NCBI GenBank assembly: GCA_914767715.1 | Contig: OU612072.1 | Location: 2,418,001 to 2,482,000, forward strand | Direction of reading: 5' to 3' | From: Membranipora membranacea | Taxonomy: Eukaryota; Bryozoa; Gymnolaemata; Cheilostomatida; Membraniporidae | Length of the DNA stretch: 64,000 bases | Part shown: one piece after another, positions 45,345 to 57,200 of the stretch | How the letters are laid out: every line of letters begins with the position of its first letter | Numbering within the stretch: position 1 is the stretch's first letter | Program-made: the position numbers and the translations under genes | Notes under the pieces: generated by a model | The model's input: the letters and a program-made list of their open reading frames with translations, nothing else | Database searches by the model: none | Told to the model about the DNA's origin: nothing

Positions 45345-48300
45345 TCAAGAGTCCGCTTTCAAGGATTCCTTCTGGTCAAGCTTGAATTTCCATGACATGA
45401 TTTGGTTGTTTTGAGGATAAACGGTTTCGGTAGGCGCCACACTTCTAGATGTAAGCATCTTACGTCTTAGGCGGCCAAGCTTCTCACGCAAATTGCCAGC
45501 TCCTGCAACAATAACCATTATGATAGATAGATAGTGTTATATGATAGATTTGTACTTAGTACAAACGAAGAAGATAAGGGTAGTACAAGAGGCAGATACA
45601 ATGCTCTGGTACTGGTCGCATGCTGATTGTTGTCTTTACTTAAAAAAATAATGTGGATAATGTGCTCTTTTTATTGCAGGAAAGCCAACAGCTAGGACTA
45701 CATTTATAGTTACGCAATATTTTGTTACTGGTAATTTCATGACTATTGAGGGTAAAAATTATGCTAGTTTTAGAAACTGCCCCCTTATTCATTAATTTCG
45801 CTTATGAGGTTTCATATTCTAGTTGTGTACCAGCACAATATGCTAGAGAAAGTGAAGTATGAGATAGGTAGTGATTCTGATCGTTTGGCCTGCTTTTAGA
45901 CTTTATTAAAGTGTGGTACACATGATTTTTATCCATACTGATGTAAAAATCAATTTACTTTGCATATAATATACGCAGGTCATTTATCATATACCATATA
46001 TCATGTATCGGCAAAGACATCTTACCTTCGTCTTTCTTGCACCAGAACAGAAGGAAGATACTGATTAACATAATACAAGCTGCCACTGCACCAACTATAG
46101 TTGCTCCGGATGATCTTGTTGGAGGTTTGGTCGACGGATTATGCCAATAAATTATCCATGTTATGAGCGTTGGCCGAAGTGAAGCTGAGAAAAGCAGAAA
46201 ATGAAACATGGCTACAGTGACCTGCTGCATTATAGTAGGATTAGAAAGTGATCCATCAATATGTCTGTTCATCCGCCCAGATTTAAATACAGAGTAATGA
46301 TGATTTGAGGCGTCAAAACTTATCTGTGATGGCTTGGTGGGAGGTAACTCAACATTATGGAAACAGTTTAAAAAGTACTCTCTTAAAAATTACAAGCGGT
46401 TGTACTATTTTTAATACACTGCCTGACAAATAGCAGATAATTTGTCTTGTCCAGGTAGATGCAGATCATAATTAAGAACAGGTCTGGTTTGATTGTGTGT
46501 AATCTTGTTATAATATCTCAACATGATAATTGATCAGGATGTATTCAAAACATATCATGACAGAATTCACAAATTATTCCCATTCCATTCCATTCCCATT
46601 GAGTACACAAAACTTACTGACTCCATCTACTGATGCTGTACATGTGATTTTCTCCACATCACCAATATTTCTAGAATACGTTGAGATTAATAATTCCTTC
46701 TCTGTTACAGCTTCAAAACTAGACACATTTGATGTCCAGGTGTATGTTGGTGTTGGATGACCTCCAATATCACATAGTATAGTTGATGGATTGGTAGGGA
46801 TCATCTCCAGCTTACGGTAGTCAGCAAGTCTCCAGTTTCTTGTTATGTCTACAAATAATATATTTGAGTTGAAAAAATAGTCTCAATAGTTGCAACAACT
46901 TAGATGAAATGAAACCATGATAGTCTTGCAGTATGAACTGGTAGATGAGTAATTACATTTTGGGAACACCTCAGTTGTAACTTCTACATCTGCAGCAGAT
47001 ATAACTCTCCAGGCTTCATTAGCAGTATCTATACATTTAACACTGAATCCACCTCTGTCTCTCACAGAGCTAGTATATATTCCATTAGAGATTCTCGTGA
47101 CTGTATTTCCCCTTACTACCTCTGCAATAACAAACACCAACAACTTCTACTGATGAACTCTTGACAATAGATATCAATACACCAAAGCTTGTCTGGAAAA
47201 GTAATTCAAAATAGCATTAGAATGAGAATCAACATGAAGCATGTCCCGTCATATATTATGACACATAATACTGCCAAAATAATCTTCTGTTACCGAGTGA
47301 GCTAAATTTAAAATTAAGACTCTCTTGAGTTCAGAATTCATATGTAGTAATTCTGTATAGAGCAATGTACATCCTTGTAGTATTCGAATAGATCTTGATA
47401 CATGGTGCATCAATTTTCTCTAATAAACAACAAAGGGCGTATCGGTTTCTATGAGAAACATTTGGCAACAATAAAATGTCTAGCCAGGATGACAAAAAAG
47501 GTTTACTGTCATTCATTCCAGTTACCATCTCACACGCAAACAATTTTATATTGGATATAGAATTATATTTAGTACATACGGTATATATATGAGCTCTGTG
47601 AAGATGATGAAGAACAGGTGACTGTGAGTGTCTGATTCTCAATGACTGATTCAGGACTGACGCTCATCACAAGGTTCTGTGGTGGTTCTGTAACAAGAAG
47701 AAGATAAATAAGGAGGATGTATACACTGTAGGTCATTGTAAACATCTCTAGACAAGATTCAAAGAAGACAGTGTTGACAATGTTGTCACAAATACGATAT
47801 TGACATAAATGTAGATAGGATATGACAATTGATATTTTTGCTGGCACTTTAATGATTCATGTATTACAATACTGTAAAGCACCTTTTACAGTTTCAGCCC
47901 CGATGCGGAGCGACGAGTCGGAGACAGGGCCACCACCATAAACATTGACACATCTCAATCTGTATGCGGCCAACTCCTCGGATATATTAAATACGATGGT
48001 AGTAGTGGATCCGGGAAGACGATTAGAACTATATTTGTAATGTATACCAGTCTGCACTTTTGGTTGGGCCTCCGATAGAAAGTGGCCTAAATTTGAGAAT
48101 ACTCCCTCACGACGAATATAAATGGTTCGTGAATGGTCTTCAAGCGCAACACCAAATTTTCCAAGGCTCAACCAAGAAGGTTTACAGGTTACTGTGAGTG
48201 GTTGGCCGATGTAGTAACTTTCACCTGTAGTAGTTCTGGCATTAAATACAACTTTCTCTACAACAAAGATCAATATTTATGATAAATGCCTAGTAGTAAT

Positions 48301-48713
48301 AACAACCAATAATTAATAGTTAGTATCTAATAATTTATAACATGTATGATTATGACTGTTAAATTTTTGATGTTTAGTGTTTGATTGTCGGTGATACTGT
48401 GTTCAATAATATATCATGTTTTACAATCTTTGATGTCTGAAATAGGAGCAGGGAATATATCACCTACATGAGGAGGGGTATATCAACAGACAGCAATATA
48501 GGGAGCTGGTACATTACAGAAGGAAACTAATCAATAAAATATTTATAATCAATGCATTGCAAACAGGCTGAGAGTTATAGAAGTACCATCAGTAAACACA
48601 GACCTTTTGTTTGAAAAAATAGAGCAGTAGTTATCCCAATTAGCAGCCCAAACAACACTGGCAGACTCCTACTGATTTGCCAATCGGCCATAACTTCTTG
48701 GCAATTAATGGCA
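45345..48713 (-). CDS. Ig-receptor copy B: three-Ig transmembrane receptor, intact
   Basis: Exons on the minus strand: 48713-48604 (5' UTR end and signal peptide; ATG at 48691; SLPVLFGLLIGITTALFF core), Ig1 48257-47883 (375 bp), Ig2 47687-47580 and 47121-about 46939, Ig3 46848-46618 (231 bp), stalk plus transmembrane 46184-46026 (159 bp; VGAVAACIMLISIFLLFW), tail 45502-45345 ending in TGA. Introns are phase 1 wherever fixed. Ig1 has LTVTC and YRLRC; Ig2 has LTVTC and FSVKC; Ig3 has ILCD, a YTW core Trp and ITCTA. The predicted protein is about 440 residues: signal, three extracellular Ig-like domains, Pro/Thr stalk, one membrane segment, and a basic tail of about 55 residues (KLGRLRRKMLTSR) with one Tyr (TVYPQN). 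The end of the second Ig2 exon is the least certain boundary. Role: cell-surface recognition, inferred from layout only. Confidence 0.8.
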
Positions 48714-49374
48714 CTGAAAAGAAAAGATATAACTCGCTCAAATATAAAGAAAAAATTAAAACATCTGAAACATGAGAGCTGGCTCACAATGGAAGGCAAA
48801 AGTATTATTGCCAGTATCTAAGTATAAATGCCAAAATTCTATATTAGCGCTTAAACCACTGTTGCCGCAGCTGGGCTTTACCCATCATAGCCACCAGTCA
48901 AAAATTTAAATAGAGAGTTGTGGCATCAAAACATCTAGCCAGTAGCTTTAAATGGAGTTATATGAGCTCTCAAAATGTAAGGAGTATCTTCTTCCCCAGC
49001 CATCCACCATTAGTGATGACATATGTTGAGGTTGACCAATCAGGTGCCTTTAAAATCTAGCTGAGATCCAGTGGTGGTTTAATAAAGGTTTACATTGATT
49101 ATTGGTGCCCAGGAAGAGAATCCTCAAGAGTTGGCCTCTTAAAATGATAATGATGATGCTGACAAAGGATTGTCTAGATCTCAAAAATGAAAAGTATAGA
49201 ATGTCATCAAAATCAGTTTGTTATCTGTGTTGAAGCGGACAGAGATCAGATTAAAGTTCAATCTAATGGTCAATGCCAATCAACCGAGATAAAAAGATTA
49301 TCACAAAATTAACCAATTGTGCCATCTAACCATCCCCATAAAAAGAATAGGTGGATGGCAACGATTGGCAGTCC
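48714..49374. other. 5' flank of Ig-receptor copy B, duplicated upstream of C
   Basis: The part 49083-49260 (GGTGCCCAGGAAGAGAATCC..., TGATGATGCTGACAAAG..., GAAGCGGACAGAGATCA) matches 63620-63770 upstream of copy C, so the duplication that made B and C includes at least 500 bp of upstream DNA. The promoter is expected in this region, but no core element stands out. Confidence 0.5.
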
Positions 49375-49740
49375 CGCTATTGACTAGTCAAGAGAACAGA
49401 CATACAGACATACCCATCACCTTCTAGTGCTCGTTAACATGGAACTTGCGCACAAAAATATAAATAACATATAAATCAGATTCCACAAATGGGATGGTAG
49501 TGATATACACATCTTAGAAATGGATTGACAATGAGCCTTTTTTGAACATTCTCTTGTGTTTTTTTCACAAATATTCTGCATTTTATTGCTCTACATACCA
49601 GTCCAAATGTCTCCCACTCCAATAACAATCATGATATCATTCTCAGATTACTAGGAAATTGAGTTTTGTCCACCTACTTTAAATTATTGCCATAACTGCA
49701 TTCAGGCAAACAATGGGTGACTTTCATCACTCTACATCAT
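49375..49740 (-). repeat. Dispersed repeat R1, uninterrupted copy
   Basis: Its reverse complement matches 3010-3350 and 7670-7810 in order, from GATGAAAGTCACCCATTGTT through GGAGTGGGAGACATTTGGAC to GAGCACTAGAAGGTGATGGG. It has one unit of the segment that is duplicated in the copy at 3010 and no LINE, so it shows the empty-site arrangement. Confidence 0.7.
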
Positions 49741-49929
49741 GGTCGTCAATTCAATTCATTGATGATCATGTATTATTATAATTTCAGTCTCATGAACGAG
49801 GCCAAAGTATTTACGTATTAAAATGTTGAGTAATATATATCAGAGTTTAGTATTTTTGACAGTTTTGCTTGAAGAAATCAATAACAGTCCCATGTTGTCA
49901 TGTTGACTCCATTCGAAAAAGCACGAAAA

Positions 49930-50110
49930 TCTTTTTTTTTAAATAAGAGTATGATTATGACCATCAAACACAGTATAGTAACGCTTACTTTGAGTTTTCT
50001 GACTGCAAAATGGGGAATACGGAACCTGCTCTATATCCAAGTGACTGAAACAATTATTGTTCAATTGATAATATAAGATGTGATAGGGATGGCATGGTTT
50101 GATTGCACTT
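49930..50110 (+). repeat. Orphan 3'-flanking motif of the Ig-receptor family
   Basis: AAGAGTATGATTATGACCAT, then AATGGGGAATACGGAACCTG, then GGCATGGTTTGATTGCACTT match the motifs beside B and C in order and orientation, but no tail exon follows at higher coordinates. It marks either a lost receptor gene or independent spread of the motif. Confidence 0.65.
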
Positions 50111-52269
50111 GCTGGCTTTTTGAGGTTTTTTTTATAAGTTGGTTTATTGCCTAATTTCTAATATCCATCCTGAAATAGGTTGATAGCATCGTAGGTTCTA
50201 CACATGGATAGCTGATATTCATCTTTCGTTGCTCTTGGAGCAGATTTTTTGTTTGTATTTATCTTAATGCAAGAGTTCAGGGGCGATGATCGTCATTGGC
50301 TTTTTTTTATTTTCCCTAATTATATAGCAACAATACAAATGGTGTGAGATTGAATATATTTTATATGTTAGAATCATAAAGATATACAGTTCAGAGTTGA
50401 TTGGTAATGAAAACATAAGTTGTGTTATAACCTGATTTGGGAACATAGTACCCCTACAGTTTTGGTGAACAAATCACCACCGGGCTAAGATTCCGATACA
50501 GTTTAGTGGTATTTTACCACTCCAGAAGTGGACGGCAGCCATGATGGTGTCCGGAACAGCTACATACATAGTGAGGGCTTCCCCTGTTGCTTGCGTTTAT
50601 CAAGAAAGCTTAAGCAAACTTGCGTAGTGATCAAGCTGTAGTTACTTGACAGTATATCAAGAATGGCAGAACAGATTTATCTGCAACAAAAACATTTTGT
50701 AGTTTACGTAATGAGTGAGGCAAAAATATATCCAGGAAGCCTACCCAAAAGAAATATTAAACGAACCTTCAACAGATATCATTTGGGATATGAAAACCTG
50801 TAACATCTCACATAAATGATGGTATAACAACGCTAAAGCAAACTTGCGCCCAAGGTCAAATTGTAGTAACTTGACAATAATATTAACAATGGCAGATTGC
50901 TTTCTCTGAAAGTAAGCATTTTTGTAGCCAACTACAGCTTCAACATAATTATCATTCAGGATCCGTAAAACCTGTAACCATTGATATAATGCCTGGATTA
51001 TTTTACATAAATAACAGTATATTTACCGCGTCAATTCTGGAGTCGCATGCACGGTCTTCAATAGCTGGGATCAACCCTATTTCTTCTAAATAATATAAAC
51101 TAGGAGTTTTCAATTTTCATGCATTGAGACCAATCTTATGGAAGATCTTCAATGGCTGAGGATAACCCCAGTTCCCTCCATTATATTAAATAATTTCCAA
51201 TTAGGTTGATTATTGAATTTTCCTGGACAGGATGGAACAGCAGATTTGTTTATGGCTTGCACACCAAGGCACCTCATAAATGATGCACTGCCTGCGCACC
51301 AGCCTGCTGGTACACAGGTGCCTGACCACTAAGCTTTTTCCGTCAAGTCCTTTGCTAGTTCTCAGGTCTTAGTGCCCGGCAAAAGGGAGATTCCGTCAAT
51401 TCCTTTGCCTTTACACAGGTCTTTTTCCGGATGCTTATGACTTTTTTAGCCTAATTTCCAATCACATTGTGGCTGGTAGAACTCCAGCATCTCTCTTTTG
51501 AGAGGAGGGGGAGGACACCGTAGATATAAATAGATTCATGCATACAGGGGTATGCTATAATGCGCAAACAAGATCAGTAAGATAGGTGATATCAGTATTA
51601 AGCCTATCAGAAAGATAGGTGATATAAGCAGGATATGCTATCATGAGTCATGAGTCATGAGACATAAGCAATGCGTTGCTACTCGTAAATCCATCATATG
51701 ATATCTCAGCGTGGCGGGACCTTTGAGTATAGATATCTTAAGATGCAAGTAGTGCATCTTCAGTGTCCTCCCAGACACTGTTTTGACAGTTTTTCACATG
51801 TGTATTCACTGTGTTCACATCATAGTCCAGACTACCAAGGTATAGTGCAATGCTCGAACCATCATGTCCTGAACTACATATCAGAATGCTTTTTGGGGCT
51901 ACCCTAGCAGCCAATATCATTATGACAAGCTTATTTATTGACATCTGAACAAGGATTTATCGCAAACCTTCTATCCTAATATCTACCACTGTAGAGTATG
52001 AGCTAAGATAATCTCACCCTTGGCATAGTGTAATCAATCTTCAGTAGTAATTCCTGTGACCCAAATTTAGAAAGATCATTGCACTAGAAAGCTGCATGCA
52101 ACTGACTGAATCTGTGAAAGCTTTCATCCCCAGCCAATAGGAATATGACAGTTGTCAATTAAGAAGATTCTGATTTTAGAAAGTTTAAGGATTGTCTTTA
52201 CTTTGACAAGAGGAAACAGCTTCAATTTATCCCTCTAAAAAATTGCTTTTTCGAGCTAAACCTTGCATT
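50111..52269. other. Intergenic, no gene recognised
   Basis: Two similar segments, near 50605-50650 and 50840-50875 (CAAACTTGCG... then TAGT.ACTTGACA), hint at an old local duplication. The tract 51595-51665 has short direct repeats (AGAAAGATAGGTGATAT and GAGTCATGAGTCATGAG). Frames at 51698-51907 (plus) and 51944-51738 (minus) overlap and have no domain. Confidence 0.4.
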
Positions 52270-53710
52270 TTTGTTAAGGGTTTAATACAATAGGTGTGCA
52301 TGATCGTTGTTATTGTTGGGAATGCTAGATCGTCAAGCCTCTGCTCATAGTTATCAGCAAATGGCAGCATAATCCGAGTAGCAGAGCGCTGGATCTTCTT
52401 TTATTTTGTCAGTGCCTGATAATAGATTGTACCATGTAGGGCAGGCGTAGGTGATTACAGACTTAATATTGGCTACATACAATGTTTTCAGGCCACCACC
52501 ATCCATGCCCATTCGTTCCAGCAATCTTATCAGGTATAAGTGTTGGGAGCATTTCGATATTATATAGTTGATATGATTACTGAATGTTAGTGTGTTGTTT
52601 ACAATAACGCCTAAAAACTTGTGCTCAGAGGGAGAAATAAAAAATTCATCATCTTCATAAGTTACACTAAAGTGCATAGCAGGATTGATGGTAAAAGCCA
52701 CATTCAGTATCACAGCTTTCTTAGAATTCAAAATCATATTGTTTGGCCCAGACCAGGTGTTTGCTAACAGTATTGCATCAGATATGTTCTCAGTGGATGG
52801 GTCAAAAATAGGCTTATAGAGGGTTGTATCAACAGCATATTTGATAAATTTTGTATCATAATCATAAGCTTGTCATTGACATAAATTAACCTGGGATGGG
52901 GCCCAGTTTTGTTCAGTATGGGGTGCTGCATCCTATCAAAGGCTTTGGAAAAATCAAGGCGTGCATTTTGTTCAGTTTAACATTGATAACAGAGTCGAGA
53001 ATGGATGTCTAGTCATCTATCAGTTGCAGTATTGTATCGGTGGCACTGAGCCTCTGTTGGTAGGCATATTGATTTGAGTTGATTACTTCTGCTAGGTGAT
53101 ATTTCATTTTGGATATAATTATTTGCTCCAGTAGTTTGCCGCGATGGAATAATAGGCTGCTTGGCCGATAATCCTTGTAGAGTAGAGTTGAGATTTTCAC
53201 AGAAAATGTCAGTCATGTCTAGTTTTGTTTGTCAGCTTCTTTATAGTGTCCCACCAGGCGTTAGTGTTTTGATTTTTGTTGAGGGTTTCACTGACAAATT
53301 TTCTTATGTTTTGTCTGAGAGAGTCGTTGGCAGACGGTTCTCAGCAGTTTGTGTGATGGGCAGCCTTTTTCGGTACGCCTCATTTTTGGCACGTATTGCT
53401 TTTATCGAGTGTTTCCCTCATCCAGGGAGGTTTGTCAAAACAGACTTTGGTGGTTTTTATAGGGCAGTGTTTGTCAAGAATCTTAGATATAGTTGTGGTA
53501 TTTAAATGAACTTTGATGTTTATATCCTGGGCATTTAGTACTGAGGACCAAGACTGTTCAGTTAATTTCTTTAGATCCATAAGTTTACGAGGGTGGGTGA
53601 CAAGCCTCCTTTGTTTTTTGACATAGCGGCCTGGTAGATTCCCTTCTCCCTGCAGCAGGATGCAACAGTGGTCATTGTTGGCGATCGGAGCCAGTTTGTC
53701 ACAATAATTT
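52270..53710 (-). mobile_element. Non-LTR retrotransposon of the second type (LINE-4 copy), decayed
   Basis: Read on the minus strand: the linker before the RT (frame ending at 53380; CCILLQGEGNLPGRYVKKQR and KPPWMRETL), RT fingers and palm (53200-53009; YRPSSLLFHRGKLLEQIIIS, NQYAYQQRLSATD), a catalytic block at 52839-52828 reading YAVD instead of YADD, and thumb plus C-terminal domain (52737-52354; KFLGVIVNNTLTF, SVITYACPTWYNLLS). It is related to the element at 14690-16391. Frame breaks separate the blocks and the catalytic Asp change alone would kill it. Confidence 0.8.
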
Positions 53711-53714
53711 TTTG

Positions 53715-53890
53715 TAAGTAAGAGTATGATTATGACCATTCTTGCATTTAGTGATTCTTGCTTGGATTTATCTGAGTTCAAAGAAGGGAAACAGTGCTCG
53801 CTCTTTATTTTTTTTGATTATGATTTATTGATATTATAAGATGCGATAGAGTTGGCATGGTTTGATTGCACTTGCTGGCTTTCACTTAGT
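53715..53890 (+). repeat. 3'-flanking motif of the Ig-receptor family (beside C)
   Basis: AAGAGTATGATTATGACCAT, then GAAGGGAAACAGTGCTCGCT, then GGCATGGTTTGATTGCACTT, beginning right where the LINE remnant ends. It lies 410 bp beyond the stop of copy C. Confidence 0.7.
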
Positions 53891-54298
53891 CAACTCATCT
53901 TAATCTGCCATAATAAGCAAAATCAAAACAATAGTTAAAAGTTAGAATGAATATTATGGTCATCCTATGCAAGGTTATGCTAGCAACTGATGAAACTAAA
54001 CTCACAATGAATATGTCAATACCGTTGATTTGAATAGAGCTAGTACAGCTAGAACAGTATTACAAACAATCTGAATCATGAGCAATGACAAAGCTATACT
54101 TTTTTGGTATGAACAATGACATCATATGTCAAATAGGTGGTTTTCACAGGAGTGCCTAGTCCTACCCCTAGAATGGTCTCTTTCTTTATTTTGAACAAGA
54201 ATATTTACTGTTGTGTAGTCCAAACATTGTCATTTATACCCTCAGTAATAATGCTCCACTGTTTAGATCAAAAGTCAACTTTCCAAAATTCCTGCTAG

Positions 54299-57200
54299 TC
54301 AGGGATGGTTGTGAGGTCGAACGGTTTCGGTAGGCGCCACACTTTTAGATGTAAGCATCTTACGTGTGAGGCGGCTAGGCTTCTCAGGCAAATTGCCAGC
54401 TCCTGCAACAATAACCATTATGATAGATAGATAGTGTTATATGATAGATTTGTACTTAGTACAAACGAAGAACATAAGGGTAGTACAAGAGGCAGATACA
54501 ATGCTCTGGTACTGGTCGCATGCTGATTGTTGTCTTTACTTCAAACATATTTATTATGAATAAAATTCTCTTTTTACCGCATTTAAGACTACAGGACAGA
54601 GCAGCTAGGACAGCAGTAATAATGCAATATTTTGACAATGAAATAACTCATAGTTGTACTGGTATGTTAACGTATTAGGAGAGTTTAAGCAACACAGACG
54701 TTTATTTGTGCAATATCACGAGCTGGTACCCTGAATAATAAAATTCAAAGTTAATAATAAAACTGGCATAGTGTGGTGATGATACAAAGCAAAGGTGCTA
54801 TAGGTATGAAAAATCAGCCAAGAAAATTATAGCGGCAATTAATTTCATCTGATCGATAAACAATACAATTTGAGATTATTAATTATTATGCTATCAATAA
54901 TCATTGCATGTTGCTTGCTGTTCGATTTGATTCACATTGAATGAAACATTTAAATGCAAAGAATAATGCTACATGATAATTATTATTACACTTACAAAAA
55001 TACTGCCCCTCTGTTAACATACAGTAGGTAGGATAAAGAGTTACGATCTGGTCTAATGATTAACCTATAAATGTAGATCTATCATCTGAAAGAAATAGTT
55101 ATAAATCCTAAATACATGCTTATTTGTAAGCGCAATAAATTTACACAGAAATACAAAGTGAATCCTGGTATTTTAAATGATTAGTTCAAGAATCGTATTA
55201 GCAAACACATCGCGTTAATTGAAAAGCAATAATAATCGTTAAAGGTGAATTTACTGCTGACATGCTGTCAATCTGTCCTCCAGTATTGCAGATGACAAAA
55301 ATTACTAGAGCAAAATAATAATTTTAGATAGATAAATATTTTAGCTGTTCTTACAACCATAGTAGATGTTATCCGTTGGGTAGAATAGAAAACAGTACAG
55401 TTAAATAGAATATTGAGATTGTTCTGCTGACATAGTAACAAAGTCAGCGTCTGTTGTACTGAATGTAAGATATTGTTGTATATCATAAAATCAGTGGTGT
55501 GATGGTGACGTACACACTAGAGTGCCCACTTCGGTGGCTAAATTGACACTAGCACATAATTGCCTTACTGCATGTGACTGGGTGTGTGACAGTGTCTTGA
55601 TAAAAGAAAGCTAAGTAATTATAGTGCAACAAAATGTAAAATTGTTAGAATCAGATATTCTGAATATACTGATACATCACATACCTAGGGTTTTGACAGA
55701 TTATGTCTGTCAAAAGTATACCATATTTAAAGCTACTTAAAATAAGGCTCATGTCCGAAACCAAACGATGAATGGCTCCAAATAGCAGCGTGGCGCGAGT
55801 CATGAGAAAACAGCAAATGAGGCGTGGCCGTCCCCCCACAGCAGACAGTTTACATCTCTCCAACCAGAGAGGGTCCCAATAACTTACCCTCTTTATCTAC
55901 TGTGGTTTCACCTGGTTGTATATTAACCATCAACTGGGACAAGAAGTGCTAGTCTATGTACACTCCTTGTAATAATTGTGTCCCCACCACCTGAATACTC
56001 AATGGTCTTACCTTGCACCTTATAGTTCTTGTAGCATAAAGCAACTCTTCTTACCTGGCCATCTGCACTGGGGAACACTTCTTGTACCCGTGCTAGGCGA
56101 TACTGTTTGCGGAGTTGGTTACAATCAGTGACAAGAACGGTATCACCTACCTTGAAGTTCCTAGACTGCTTGTGCCACTTGTTCTGAGCTGTCAAGGTCG
56201 GTGCATATAACTCCATCCACTTTCGCCAAAAGTCGTCTACAATGCTCACCACCAGATGCAGTCTGTTCTTGAAGGAGTCATCATCTCTCCACTCTCCAAG
56301 GTTTCGTGAAAATGTTCGTCCTATCAGAAGGCAGTTAGGGGTGAGTATCGACACATCGGAATCCTCTGAGGGTAGAGTGCCTATTGGTCTCTCGTTGACT
56401 AGATTTGCTACCTCATAGCAGACTGTCATAAACTCACTAGCAGACAGACGATTGTGTTCCACTTTAGGTATCAGACACCTCTTAACAGTCTTGATAAGAG
56501 ACTCTGCAGCGCTCTGGTACCAGGGGCTATCTCCAGGTCCAAACCGCCATTCGAGTCCATTCTCTATACCAACTTTTTTTATTCTCACTTCATCGAGACT
56601 CTTCCATACATCCTGTAGCTCCTTCTCAGCAGCGACAAGTTGAGTTCCGGTATCCGAGAATATCAATCTAGGCCATCCCCTCACACTAACAAATCTCTTC
56701 AGTGCCAGTAGAAAGGATTCTGTGCTGTATCCAAAAACCGCCTCAATGTGCACAGCACGTGATACAAGATCTGTAGAGAGCACCCCATAGGCCTTGCCGG
56801 ATGTGCACTTTTGGACTTCGCCTCTGATGACAAAGGGTCCAAACCAATCAAGCATCGTGTGATTGAATGATGGTCAAGCTGTTAATCTTTCCACTGGTAG
56901 CTGAGCCATATTCTGACTGAGAAGTACCAGATTGTGGAGTTTTGTGTTGACATCCATGGATAACACTACCAACTATCTTTGTACCTTGAGATATCCAGTA
57001 CTCCTCTCGAAGTCGAGCGAGCGTCGCGTCACGACCTCTATGTCCGGAGTCGATGTGAGCTTGCATGATAGCTAACTTTGTGAACTCATGAGGTGATGGT
57101 AGAAACTTCTGTAGATTCGTCTTGATAGCAGTCATGGGATTTCTCTTAAGGAGCCGAGAGCCCATGATCTCTACTCCCTCTTCTGTCTTGATAGGGTTGA

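Noticed and set aside
47331-47642. 103-codon frame, nearly identical at 62062-62373, as a second conserved protein
   Set aside because: It covers the end of the first Ig2 exon in another frame plus intron. The similarity reflects recent duplication of B and C.
53161-53505. 114-codon plus frame as a gene
   Set aside because: It lies antisense to the RT of the minus-strand LINE and has no domain.
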